Shown piece by piece: positions 20,068-27,039 of a stretch of DNA of 27,039 bases (within the stretch, counting starts at the first letter, position 1; the number at the start of each line of letters is the position of its first letter). This stretch comes from Planctomycetota bacterium (GTDB taxonomy: Bacteria > Planctomycetota > Planctomycetia > Pirellulales > Thermoguttaceae). The notes below the pieces were generated by a model. It made no database searches, was not told the DNA's origin, and saw nothing but the letters and a program-made list of their open reading frames with translations. The stretch is taken from NCBI GenBank assembly GCA_018897395.1, contig JAHIKV010000018.1:1-27039 (forward strand), written 5' to 3'. A program made the translations under genes and the position numbers.

Positions 20068-20895
20068 ATGCCACAACCAACTGACCGCAATCATTTTATC
20101 GTCAAGCATGGTCTCGATTCGCTTGGGGCACTGCCCAGCTTCATTTGGAGAACTGGAACGGCAAGCACCGAAAGCCCCCGCCATTTCAGTCAGGTCAAGC
20201 AAGGAGACCGGTGGATTGCCTTCGCGTACACCTCCAGCGATCGAAGAGAACGGCAACTCAGTCATATCACGGGCTTCTACGAGTGCATTCAGACAAAGCG
20301 TTACGGGGACATTCCGCTTCCTGCGGAAAAATTGGACGAGATTGCTAACGGAGCGCGACAAGCTTGGATGATCGAGGGGAAAAAGTACGGTGTCCAACCC
20401 CACCGACCAGTCGGCGTTCCAGCCATCGACAACCTTCTTGGCAAGCCGCATTACAAGCAAGCAACTCTCATTCGGATTACTGCTGAAGAGTTCGAGCATA
20501 TCAGAAAGGAAACACTCAGACGCGAATTCGACCCACGAAGGATACCCCTCCTACTGCACGAGCCCAACAACGAACAGGAGCTTCTGGCTGCTGTTGCCTA
20601 TGGCCACAAGAAACTTGGAATCGAAAGAATCCTTCGCGTCCAGACGGCTTTTCCGGACTTGCTTGTCAACATCAAGGGATATCCCCAGGAGGTCCATCTG
20701 GAACTTGAGGTCTACAGCCAAGGGTTCTTCTCGCATGGGCATGACAAGCAGGTCTCCAACCGCAGGTTCAAGGGAGATGGGAAGGATATCGCTGTCCTCT
20801 GCTGGATTGACAATAACCGCCAGGTGAAGGATTGGGTGCATGAAGTATACGAGCTTCAGACCCTCATCCGAGAAGGAGCAAAAATCGTCTGGTAG
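20068..20895 (+). CDS. Predicted EVE/PUA-like plus PD-(D/E)XK nuclease fusion
   Basis: A 275-residue protein from ATG at 20068 (MPQPTDRNHF). An earlier in-frame start would pass through the REP palindrome and is rejected. Residues 8-85 resemble an EVE/PUA-like fold: HFIVKHGLDSLG, KQGDRWIAFAYTSS, ITGFYECIQTKRYGD. EVE domains bind modified bases in DNA or RNA. Residues about 168-260 resemble a PD-(D/E)XK nuclease: a helix with Glu171, AFPDLLVNIKG with Asp197, VHLELEVYSQGFFSHGHD with Glu212/Glu214 and two His, and IAVLCWID. The usual catalytic Lys is not in place. Such a fusion would fit a modification-dependent (type IV-like) restriction enzyme. Its location inside a REP-bounded block with lower GC supports an accessory, possibly defensive, role. 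The EVE call is tentative. Confidence 0.65.
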   Translation: MPQPTDRNHFIVKHGLDSLGALPSFIWRTGTASTESPRHFSQVKQGDRWIAFAYTSSDRRERQLSHITGFYECIQTKRYGDIPLPAEKLDEIANGARQAWMIEGKKYGVQPHRPVGVPAIDNLLGKPHYKQATLIRITAEEFEHIRKETLRREFDPRRIPLLLHEPNNEQELLAAVAYGHKKLGIERILRVQTAFPDLLVNIKGYPQEVHLELEVYSQGFFSHGHDKQVSNRRFKGDGKDIAVLCWIDNNRQVKDWVHEVYELQTLIREGAKIVW

Positions 20896-20896
20896 C

Positions 20897-20921
20897 GGGG
20901 CGGCAGTGCAACTGCCGCCCC
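20897..20921. repeat. REP palindrome C, inverted relative to A and B
   Basis: GGGGCGGCAG and CTGCCGCCCC surround loop TGCAA, the reverse complement of the TTGCA loop in copies A and B, and CCAAC follows on the right. Copies A and C therefore form inverted borders around the transposase and nuclease genes. Confidence 0.85.
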
Positions 20922-20931
20922 AACCTGATCA

Positions 20932-23127
20932 CTACAGCGTTGCCGCCACGGCCTGTTCGTGGTCGTGGCTGTGGTGGCTGTTCTCGGCGCGGGGAGTGGC
21001 CAGCGAGAGCTGCATGGTCACGCTCCAGCGGCCGTCGCGGTCGGCCTCGACCAGCCAGTGGGGCAAGACCGCCACCGATTGATGGACCAACTCGAAACCA
21101 CCCTCCGATTGGCTGACGGTCTCGACCGGATACGTCCAGAAATCGGTCGGCCGGGACATTTTCAGCCCTACGTCCAGCCCGAGCCACTCGTCGCTCAACC
21201 CCAGGCCGAAAACGTCGCGCAGGTCCAACTTCGAGCCGAGCCGGCCGAGCAGGTTGCCTTCGATGTCGTGGAAGTTCCGCCCTTCGGCCTCGGGGGGCAT
21301 GCCGGAAAAGTTCATCTCGACGGCGAAATGCAACCGCCGGTCGGTCGGCAGGTTCTCCAGCAGATAGGACGCTTGCAGCGTGTTGCTGCCGGCGTCCAGC
21401 GTAAGCCCCTTGGTGATCCGCACCGGCACGCCGCAGGCATGGCCGTCGCGCAGCAGTTGCACCTGGATGCGGTCGGGGTTGCGGCGGATGCGGGCCTCGT
21501 AGACGCCGTGGACGAAATCGCCCCGCTGCGGCGCCGTACACGCGGCAATCGACTCCAACGTCGCGTCGTTGTCGTAGAACAGGTCCACCAGGCTCTTGCG
21601 CGGGTGGTCGTCGTATTGCAGCCGGCGATCGAGATCGGGCTGCTTGAACACTACCCGCTCGTGGATGCTGGCCACATGGTCGCCGTTATGATGCTCTCCG
21701 GCTTGCACTTTCTTATGATAAGCCTCGGGGCGGCGGGCCAGCGTGGCCAACAGGTTGTGCTCGACGCCGCGGACGTCTAGTTCGAGCAATTGTCCGCCGC
21801 GGCTGGGCGACAGCAGGGCGATCAGCCGCTCGTTGTTCAGGCGTACTTCCTGATGGGCGTCGAAGTTGAAGTCTTCGGCGACCGCCTCGATCCATGTTTC
21901 CGGTTTACCCGTTGCACGATCCAACAGGTTGTCGGCGGCGATGAGGTGTTTGTAGACGGCGTTGCGCAGATGGGGGAGGTAAATGCCGCCGAACGCGCCG
22001 TGCCAGTAGGCGCAGTTGCACTGGCCGCGATACAGCTCGGCCCTGGCCCTTTCGACCAACTCGCCGTCGACCGGATCTCCGGCGACGGCCGCCTCGAGCG
22101 TCTCCTGCAAGCGCCGGCTGACGGCCATCATGCGGGAGTACATTTCGTCGGCTTCCGGGTATTTCACCTTGAAGTTCCGCCAGAAACCGCCCCGGATCCG
22201 CGGCCGCAGCGACGCCCAGCGCGGATCGTCCCGCATCTGATTCTCGATCTGCTCGTATTCCGCCAGACTTTCGGCCGGCAGCGCCCATTCGGTCATCTCG
22301 CGGTAGCTGCAATCGGGCAGATAGACCTTGCCGGCCGGCGGCACGTTGTCCAGCGCCTCGGCCGGCGTGGTCACATTGATCCAATCCTGATTCTCGGCCA
22401 AGGCGTTGAAGAACCGTTCGAGCCAGCCGTCTTTGTAGACGTGCTTGTGGGTCTCCGGCCAAACGCCGAACTTCTCGCCGTCGTCGCCGAAAACAACCAC
22501 CGCGTTCGGGTGTTCGTCGGCCGTCTGGGCCAAGTAGTCGATCGTTTGTTGCGGATCGCCGAACGGGATCAGGTAGCGGAGCCGCTCGCTGCCGGGGAAC
22601 ACCGAAAGCAGACGGCCTTCGTCCTCGGTCAGGAAGTGGCCGGTCAGTTGCGACTGCTCCACGCCGGCGCAGCGGAAATGGAAATCGTCCAGCACGGTGT
22701 ACTCGATCCCCGCGTCGGCCAGATCGCGGACGAACGATTGCTCCCAGACTCGCTCCGGCACCCATAGGCCGCGGACGGTGGCCCCCAAGCGGTTTTGCAG
22801 CCATCGGGTGTAACTGCGTATCTGTCCCACGCGGTCCCGAGAGGGGACCATCGCCAGGATCGGCTCGTAATAGGCGCCGCCGAGTATCTCGATCCGCCGG
22901 CCGTCGACCAACTCCGCCAGCCGGTCGATGTACTCGGGGTGATGCGCCTCGATCCATTCCATCAGCGAGCCGCTTACGTGCAGCGAGAGCTTCAGCGACG
23001 GGAAGCGGCCGAAGACCTCCAGAAACGGGAGATAGCTCTCGTCCAACGCCCGTTGGAATACCTCGTCGAAATTGCCGACCGGTTGGTGGTTGTGCAGGGC
23101 CAGGATAAAGCGAATTGTGTTGGGCAT
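20932..23127 (-). CDS. GH57 glycoside hydrolase / 4-alpha-glucanotransferase with DUF1925-DUF1926 domains
   Basis: A 731-residue enzyme of the GH57 family that acts on alpha-1,4-glucans such as glycogen or maltodextrins. The conserved regions are present: ALHNHQP (10-16), GGAYYEPILA (83-92), GLWVPERVWE with the nucleophile Glu125, and VVFGDDGEKFGVWPE with the acid/base Asp215/216. The catalytic domain is followed by the helical DUF1925-like segment and a C-terminal beta-sandwich (DUF1926-like, from about 430), as in Thermococcus litoralis 4-alpha-glucanotransferase and related alpha-amylases. No signal peptide, so it is cytosolic. galT and a second GH57 lie upstream on the same strand with repeat-filled gaps of about 240-270 bases. 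Transferase versus hydrolase activity cannot be told. Confidence 0.93.
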   Translation of the reverse strand: MPNTIRFILALHNHQPVGNFDEVFQRALDESYLPFLEVFGRFPSLKLSLHVSGSLMEWIEAHHPEYIDRLAELVDGRRIEILGGAYYEPILAMVPSRDRVGQIRSYTRWLQNRLGATVRGLWVPERVWEQSFVRDLADAGIEYTVLDDFHFRCAGVEQSQLTGHFLTEDEGRLLSVFPGSERLRYLIPFGDPQQTIDYLAQTADEHPNAVVVFGDDGEKFGVWPETHKHVYKDGWLERFFNALAENQDWINVTTPAEALDNVPPAGKVYLPDCSYREMTEWALPAESLAEYEQIENQMRDDPRWASLRPRIRGGFWRNFKVKYPEADEMYSRMMAVSRRLQETLEAAVAGDPVDGELVERARAELYRGQCNCAYWHGAFGGIYLPHLRNAVYKHLIAADNLLDRATGKPETWIEAVAEDFNFDAHQEVRLNNERLIALLSPSRGGQLLELDVRGVEHNLLATLARRPEAYHKKVQAGEHHNGDHVASIHERVVFKQPDLDRRLQYDDHPRKSLVDLFYDNDATLESIAACTAPQRGDFVHGVYEARIRRNPDRIQVQLLRDGHACGVPVRITKGLTLDAGSNTLQASYLLENLPTDRRLHFAVEMNFSGMPPEAEGRNFHDIEGNLLGRLGSKLDLRDVFGLGLSDEWLGLDVGLKMSRPTDFWTYPVETVSQSEGGFELVHQSVAVLPHWLVEADRDGRWSVTMQLSLATPRAENSHHSHDHEQAVAATL

Positions 23128-23167
23128 GATTCGGTTCGTTGCAATGGATTGTGCGGGGGAGGAAGAG

Positions 23168-23188
23168 GGATTAGGGGTTGGGGATTTT
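23168..23188. repeat. Short 7-base-period tract (GGGATTA, GGGGTTG, GGGATTT)
   Basis: Three G-rich 7-base units lie just upstream of the GH57 gene at 20932-23127, in the same sequence family as the tract at 24410-24478. Confidence 0.6.
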
Positions 23189-23192
23189 CCTC

Positions 23193-23320
23193 GTTACGAC
23201 GCTCCGCGTCGTAACGCACTGCCCGGACGCTCCGCGTCCGCTCGGGGCGTCGTTCGTCCCGCGTTACCCCGCGGACGCGAAGCGTCCGGGCAGTGCGTTC
23301 CCATGCGGAGCATGGGAACG
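23193..23320. repeat. Nested palindrome cluster forming a long hairpin
   Basis: CGCACTGCCCGGACGCT at 23215-23231 is the exact reverse complement of 23281-23297. Outside it are the palindromes GTTACGACGC/GCGTCGTAAC (23193-23215) and GTTCCCATGC/GCATGGGAAC (23298-23320). The cluster fills most of the 267-base gap between galT and the first GH57 gene and contains no gene. Confidence 0.8.
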
Positions 23321-23394
23321 AGCGAAACGAGTGGGAATAATTCCTTAATCGGCAGTCACACCCCAGCTTATCCAGTCTACCCGGTCGGAATATT

Positions 23395-24402
23395 TTATGT
23401 CGGCGCGGATTCAACCTCGTGAAGAAAAGCGGCGGCCTGCTCCGGCGGGACCGGATTGATGTAAAAACCGGTCCCCCACTCAAAACCGGCCGTCCTCGTC
23501 AAACTCGGCATAATCTCTATATGCCAGTGGTAATGTCCCAACTCCTGGGTGTCAAAGGGGGCCGTGTGGATGATGTAATTATAGGCCGGCTGGTCAAGCG
23601 CCGCCTCGACCTTGACAATCACCTGCCGCATAACCCCCGACAGCTCCTCGACCTCGTTCTTCTGGATGTTCTCGAAGTGGCTGGAGTGGCTCTTGGGAAG
23701 AATCCACGTCTCGAAGGGGAACCGGCTGGCGAAAGGGCAGAACGCGACGAAGCCCGGCGTGTCCAATACAATCCGTTTCTCGGTGGCCAACTCCTGCTGG
23801 ATCATGTCGCAGTAGACGCAGCGGCCGCGGTAGTTGTAGAACTCCAGCGAGCCGGTCATTTCCTCCCAGACGTTGATCGGCACGACCGGGGTGACGATCA
23901 GTTGGCTGTGGGAGTGTTCCAACGAAGCGCCGGCCGCCGCGCCGACGTTCTTGAAGATCATGCCGTAGACCAGCCGGGGGTCTTTTTTCAGGTCCACCAG
24001 ACGGTCGCGGTAGACCCAAAACACCTCGCGCAGCTCTTCCTCCGAGAGTTCGGAGGTGCTGATAATATGGCGGGGCGACTCGATAATCACCTCGTGCGCG
24101 CCGACGCCGCGCATCATGTCGTAGATCCCCTCGCCGCGCTTGTTCAATTGGCCTTCGATTTCCAGCGCGGGGAACTTGTTCGGCACCACCCGCACCCGCC
24201 ATCCCTCGCGGTTCCGGTGCGTACCCGGTTTGCGATAGGCGATGATCTCGTTCGGGGTCTTGTCTTCGCTGCCCTCGCAGAAGGGACAGAAGCGGCCCTT
24301 CTGACGCTGCGGGGTCGAATCGAAGTCGTGCGGCCGTCTTGCTCGCGCCGCGGCGATTATCACCCAGCGGCCTACGATCGGGTCTTTGCGAAGGTCGGGC
24401 AT
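23395..24402 (-). CDS. galT: Galactose-1-phosphate uridylyltransferase
   Basis: The enzyme exchanges UMP between UDP-glucose and galactose-1-phosphate in the Leloir pathway. Residues 4-17 (LRKDPIVGRWVIIA) and CPFC (39-42) open the N-terminal domain, with Cys39 and Cys42 as zinc ligands. NKFPAL, GAHEVIIESP and KNVGAAAGASLEHSHSQ follow. The active-site triplet is HSHSQ (163-167), with His165 as the nucleophile. A second CxxC pair (Cys195, Cys198) and the late ELGHYHWHIEIMP complete the HIT-like fold. The E. coli motif is HPHGQ; HSHSQ is common in bacterial GalT of this short type. At 335 residues it is full length. It is sandwiched between two GH57 enzymes. A 7-base repeat tract begins 8 bases upstream of its start, leaving no room for a normal ribosome-binding site. 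Confidence 0.95.
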   Translation of the reverse strand: MPDLRKDPIVGRWVIIAAARARRPHDFDSTPQRQKGRFCPFCEGSEDKTPNEIIAYRKPGTHRNREGWRVRVVPNKFPALEIEGQLNKRGEGIYDMMRGVGAHEVIIESPRHIISTSELSEEELREVFWVYRDRLVDLKKDPRLVYGMIFKNVGAAAGASLEHSHSQLIVTPVVPINVWEEMTGSLEFYNYRGRCVYCDMIQQELATEKRIVLDTPGFVAFCPFASRFPFETWILPKSHSSHFENIQKNEVEELSGVMRQVIVKVEAALDQPAYNYIIHTAPFDTQELGHYHWHIEIMPSLTRTAGFEWGTGFYINPVPPEQAAAFLHEVESAPT

Positions 24403-24409
24403 TATTATC

Positions 24410-24478
24410 GGGATTAGGGATTAGGGATTGGGGATTGGGGGTTAGGGATTAGGGATTAGGGATTAGGGATTAGGGATT
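24410..24478. repeat. 7-base tandem repeat (GGGATTA)10 upstream of galT
   Basis: Nearly ten units of GGGATTA, with GGGATTG and GGGGTTA variants. It is directly upstream of the galT start codon. On the plus strand the G-runs could form a quadruplex. It is inverted with respect to the tract at 24606-24633, so the two could pair around the stub between them. Confidence 0.95.
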
Positions 24479-24506
24479 CATACACATACGTTGAAAGTGT
24501 TTGTTG

Positions 24507-24605
24507 CTACTCGGCAAGGTCAAGTTCTTTCGGAATAAAGTCCGCGAGCCATAAAGTATAACCGCTCGGTGCAACTGCCTCGAAAACAACCGGAGCATCC
24601 GAACT
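24507..24605 (-). pseudogene. C-terminal stub of an unidentified gene between two 7-base repeat tracts
   Basis: Thirty-two residues and a TAG stop are read on the minus strand. The peptide (SSDAPVVFEAVAPSGYTLW then LADFIPKELDLAE) has a natural protein composition with two strand-like pieces and a helical end. It has no start codon. Its open frame begins exactly at the edge of the AATCCCT tract at 24606. I interpret it as the tail of a gene removed up to the repeat. No family is recognised. Confidence 0.45.
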
Positions 24606-24633
24606 AATCCCTAATCCCCAATCCCTAATCCCT
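24606..24633. repeat. 7-base tandem repeat (AATCCCT)4
   Basis: Four units, AATCCCT, AATCCCC, AATCCCT and AATCCCT, lie 5 bases after the stop of the second GH57 gene. Same unit as 9391-9453. Confidence 0.9.
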
Positions 24634-24638
24634 CTGTT

Positions 24639-26837
24639 TCACACTTGCCACATAATCAGTTCGTAATCGGGTGAGGGGATGGCGGTTTCGATCGCCCCTT
24701 CGTGCGGCACTCGCTCCACCGGCTGCTCGTCCTTAAGCAACTCGACGTAAAAGTGTACCGGCTGATCGGTCTTTCGGCCAAGGCTCTGGAACGGGACGGC
24801 AATTTCCAGGAGTTGGTCGGCCGCGGCGGACGGCTTCGCGCCGGGCGCCGACGAACCGTCGCGCCACAATTGCGCCTCCGGCTCCTTGCGGCCAGGATGC
24901 GAGAGGAGCAACTCGAATCCCTCGGGCTGTGTGAACACCAACCGCAGTGCGTCGAGGTCGGCGAATTGCTCGCGGACCGGACCGCCCCGGGCGTCCAACC
25001 GCAGCAGCAGCCGCTCCGGGTCGAAGCCGAAGTAGAGGTCGGAGACGCGTCCCTCGCAGCCCATGCTCATGGTCCTCCGCGAGCCGCCGCATTTGTAATG
25101 TCCGGCGTTGATCCACTCGAAGAAGCTGCGATGCCCGTCCACCTTGACCCTCAACAATCCCGTCGGTTCGGAATAAATCTGCGCGCGGCCTGCTCCCTGG
25201 CTGATGGGGCGCGTCAACTCGGTCGGCGGTTGTTCGCCCAGCGCCAGGTAGACGTTCTGCAAGTGCTTGCGGAAGAGCCGGTCGAACAGTCCGTCTTGGG
25301 CGCTCTGGTGGCTGTCGCCGAACCACCAGAACCAATCGCTCCCCTCGGCGATGTAGAGTTCCTCCCACGCCCGGGCGATCTGCTCGGCCGGTTTCGATTT
25401 CTGCGCCGTCGCGGCGGCCAGGTGTTGCCGGGTCTCGTGCAGCGAGTCCCAGGCGCGATTGCACTCGGGATGTCCGATCCAGATGCCGAAATTGTGTTGG
25501 ACCCAACTGCCGGGGAAGAGGTGGCCGAGTTTGTCGGTGGCGGGGTATTGGTCCAAATAATCGCCGATCCGCACCGGTTTTATCTTCGGATGCTGCACAA
25601 CGCGGCGATAAACGCCGCGGAGGAAATCGACCCCGGCGTTGGGGTAGTATTCCCAGCAGTTCTCGCCGTCGAGGATCACGCTGACCAGCGTCGGCCGATG
25701 GCCGGCGTTGCCGCCGGTGGCCTCGCCGATGGCCTCCAGCTTGCCGATAAAATCATCGACCGCTTGCTCGGGCGCGTAACGCTGGTAGTGGAAACCGATC
25801 TGGTCGCTCATGGCGTGGTCGCGGAAGACGATCTGCAACGATTGCCCCTGTTCCTCTACCCGCCAGGGGCGGTAAAGCATTTCCGGATTGCGGAGATGAC
25901 CCCCCCCGTCGCGCGAGACCCAGCCGTCGGTCGAGCAGGAAAGTATCTCCTCGTCCGTGCCGATCCATTGGACGCCGGCCTCGGCGATCATGGGAATGAT
26001 TCCCTGGCAGACCGAGCCTTCCGAGGGCCACATCCCCCGCGGTTTTTGTCCGAACAGTTTTTCGTGATATTCGACCGCTCGGCGGACTTGCTCCCGCGCG
26101 TCCTCGGCGTAGCCTTCCAGGTGCGTCGGCAAGGCGGCGTTGGGCATCGCCCGACGCGCCAGCCGCTTGTCCCACAGCAGCGGAAGGATGGGGTGATGGA
26201 ACGGCGTGGTGGTCAACTCCACCTGACCCCGCTCCATCAGTTCCCGGTGCAACGGCACGATCTCGCGGAGCAGTTCCATCTGCCGGTCCAGCAGCCACTG
26301 CTTCTCCTTCTCCGTCCAGCCGCGCCCCTTCTCGCGGAACTCGGCCAACGCGGCGTCTTGCTCGAAGGCCAAGGGGTGGATCCACGCCAGGTTCGACCAG
26401 CATTGCAGGTCGATGATGTCCCGCTTGCTGAACCGCTTCCGCGACTTCTCGGCCGAGTCGATCGACAGCCCGCGCTTCTTGTACAACTCGTAATAGCGCG
26501 GGAAAGGACGGATCATCTGGTCCGGGTGGACCATGAAGAAGTTGTCCAGCAGGTAGTGCGAGTCTTCCTCGCTCAATCCGTCGGCCGGCAGCCGCGAGAC
26601 TCGCAGGTGCGTGTCTTCCTGCCCCCGGTCGGTGTACGCCGACAACTGCTGCAACAGGCTGGGCACCAGGTTGATCGTGGCGTGCAGCTCGGGCGCCTCC
26701 TTCAACAACATCGCCATCCCCCAGTAGTCCTTGGTCCCGTGCAGGCGGACCCAAGGCATGGGATTTTCGCCGGAGATGTCGTCCGGGTAATACGGCTGAT
26801 GCTGGTGCCAAAGAAAGGCCAACGCGACTTCGTGCAT
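24639..26837 (-). CDS. GH57 alpha-amylase / amylopullulanase-type glycoside hydrolase
   Basis: A 732-residue GH57 enzyme. The opening ALAFLWHQHQPYY (HQHQP at 11-15) is conserved region 1. HHPILPLLWD (214-223) is region 2. GMWPSEGSVCQ carries the presumed nucleophile Glu273 and SVILDGENCWEYYPN the acid/base Asp390. Region 5 is near FGIWIGHPECNRAW. The C-terminal 170 residues form a beta-rich domain resembling the C-terminus of amylopullulanase-like GH57 members. No signal peptide, so it probably degrades intracellular glycogen or imported dextrins. AAGGA precedes the start by 5 bases, supporting ATG at 26837. It is the first gene of a GH57-galT-GH57 series. Exact specificity (alpha-amylase or pullulanase) is not resolvable. 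Confidence 0.92.
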   Translation of the reverse strand: MHEVALAFLWHQHQPYYPDDISGENPMPWVRLHGTKDYWGMAMLLKEAPELHATINLVPSLLQQLSAYTDRGQEDTHLRVSRLPADGLSEEDSHYLLDNFFMVHPDQMIRPFPRYYELYKKRGLSIDSAEKSRKRFSKRDIIDLQCWSNLAWIHPLAFEQDAALAEFREKGRGWTEKEKQWLLDRQMELLREIVPLHRELMERGQVELTTTPFHHPILPLLWDKRLARRAMPNAALPTHLEGYAEDAREQVRRAVEYHEKLFGQKPRGMWPSEGSVCQGIIPMIAEAGVQWIGTDEEILSCSTDGWVSRDGGGHLRNPEMLYRPWRVEEQGQSLQIVFRDHAMSDQIGFHYQRYAPEQAVDDFIGKLEAIGEATGGNAGHRPTLVSVILDGENCWEYYPNAGVDFLRGVYRRVVQHPKIKPVRIGDYLDQYPATDKLGHLFPGSWVQHNFGIWIGHPECNRAWDSLHETRQHLAAATAQKSKPAEQIARAWEELYIAEGSDWFWWFGDSHQSAQDGLFDRLFRKHLQNVYLALGEQPPTELTRPISQGAGRAQIYSEPTGLLRVKVDGHRSFFEWINAGHYKCGGSRRTMSMGCEGRVSDLYFGFDPERLLLRLDARGGPVREQFADLDALRLVFTQPEGFELLLSHPGRKEPEAQLWRDGSSAPGAKPSAAADQLLEIAVPFQSLGRKTDQPVHFYVELLKDEQPVERVPHEGAIETAIPSPDYELIMWQV

Positions 26838-26861
26838 GGCGGTCCTTCACCTCGGGGAGGA

Positions 26862-26921
26862 GTAGGGTGCGTCCGCGACGCACCGATATTCTTGTTTGTG
26901 GTGCGTCAAGGACGCACCCTA
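26862..26921. repeat. Inverted repeat with GTAGGGTGCGTC ends, second copy
   Basis: Arms GTAGGGTGCGTC...GACGCACC and GGTGCGTC...GACGCACCCTA surround GATATTCTTGTTTGT. It is the counterpart of 2911-2973. In the first copy the final arm ends CCCTAC; here it ends CCCTA and is followed directly by GTGCG. Confidence 0.85.
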
Positions 26922-27039
26922 GTGCGCTTGTAAGTGTATCGAATCAGCAGGGTGGGAGTCCCTGTCGAAGTTGGGTCTGAACTTTGTAACCAATAGTAAC
27001 TGCGTCCTCGTGAGAGGGGGTGGAGAGCAACTGGAGGTG
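26922..27039 (+). ncRNA. Possible 5' end of a group II intron (domain I), partial
   Basis: The sequence starts GTGCG, the conserved 5' boundary of bacterial group II introns. GGCAGG-like GCAGGGTGGGAGTCCCTG follows at about 26947-26964, then AACTGCGTCCTCGTGAGAGG and GGAGAGCAACTGG near the window end. These short stems resemble domain I segments seen in bacterial introns. Insertion directly after an inverted repeat would fit the class C preference for terminator-like hairpins. The catalytic domains and any reverse transcriptase would lie right of the window, so this is a tentative call. Confidence 0.4.

Noticed and set aside
24702..26933. Very long open frame antisense to the second GH57 gene (743 codons)
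   Set aside because: It is a high-GC shadow of a gene with complete GH57 motifs; its own translation is Val/Arg/Gln-rich with no domain.

Overview
The window is about 27 kb of high-GC bacterial DNA. It most resembles a planctomycete of the Pirellulales type. This is inferred from gene content: a BBP7-like outer-membrane barrel end, a Tat-exported TIM-barrel sugar isomerase beside a Gfo/Idh remnant, a divergent RuvA, a long TPR protein, DUF3299-like and Uma2 proteins, and abundant palindromic GTTCCCACGC-type repeats. No rRNA, tRNA or CRISPR array was seen.

Layout. Positions 1-207 hold the end of an outer-membrane protein. Positions 376-5723 (minus strand) hold a Gfo/Idh C-terminal remnant, a sugar-phosphate isomerase/epimerase, aldose 1-epimerase (galM), a 13-repeat TPR protein and the DNA glycosylase mutM. 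Lipoyl synthase (lipA) and a Uma2 nuclease follow on the same strand. Positions 7870-11496 (plus strand) hold smpB, then an ABC ATPase, an FtsX/MacB-type permease and a DUF3299-like membrane protein, which look like a metal-linked export or import unit. Positions 11503-12643 (minus) are a lower-GC cluster of three unrecognised genes. Next come ruvA (plus), a four-helix-bundle protein, a large secreted planctomycete protein, a probably inactive alpha/beta hydrolase and an HD-domain dNTPase (minus). Positions 19401-20921 are an accessory block bounded by inverted palindromes, with a REP-associated tyrosine transposase (RAYT) and a predicted EVE-like/PD-(D/E)XK nuclease. The right end (minus) carries GH57, galT and GH57, a glycogen/maltodextrin and galactose module to which galM may also contribute. 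At the right edge a group II intron seems to begin exactly at the end of an inverted repeat.

The most unusual feature is the repeat landscape. Four kinds are interleaved: short palindromes with their RAYT; MITE-like elements with terminal inverted repeats, one nested in another; nine or more G-rich tandem tracts that differ in sequence but all have a 7-base period; and palindromic insertions that sit in frame inside housekeeping genes (mutM, lipA). Several genes survive only as C-terminal stubs that end exactly where a repeat begins.
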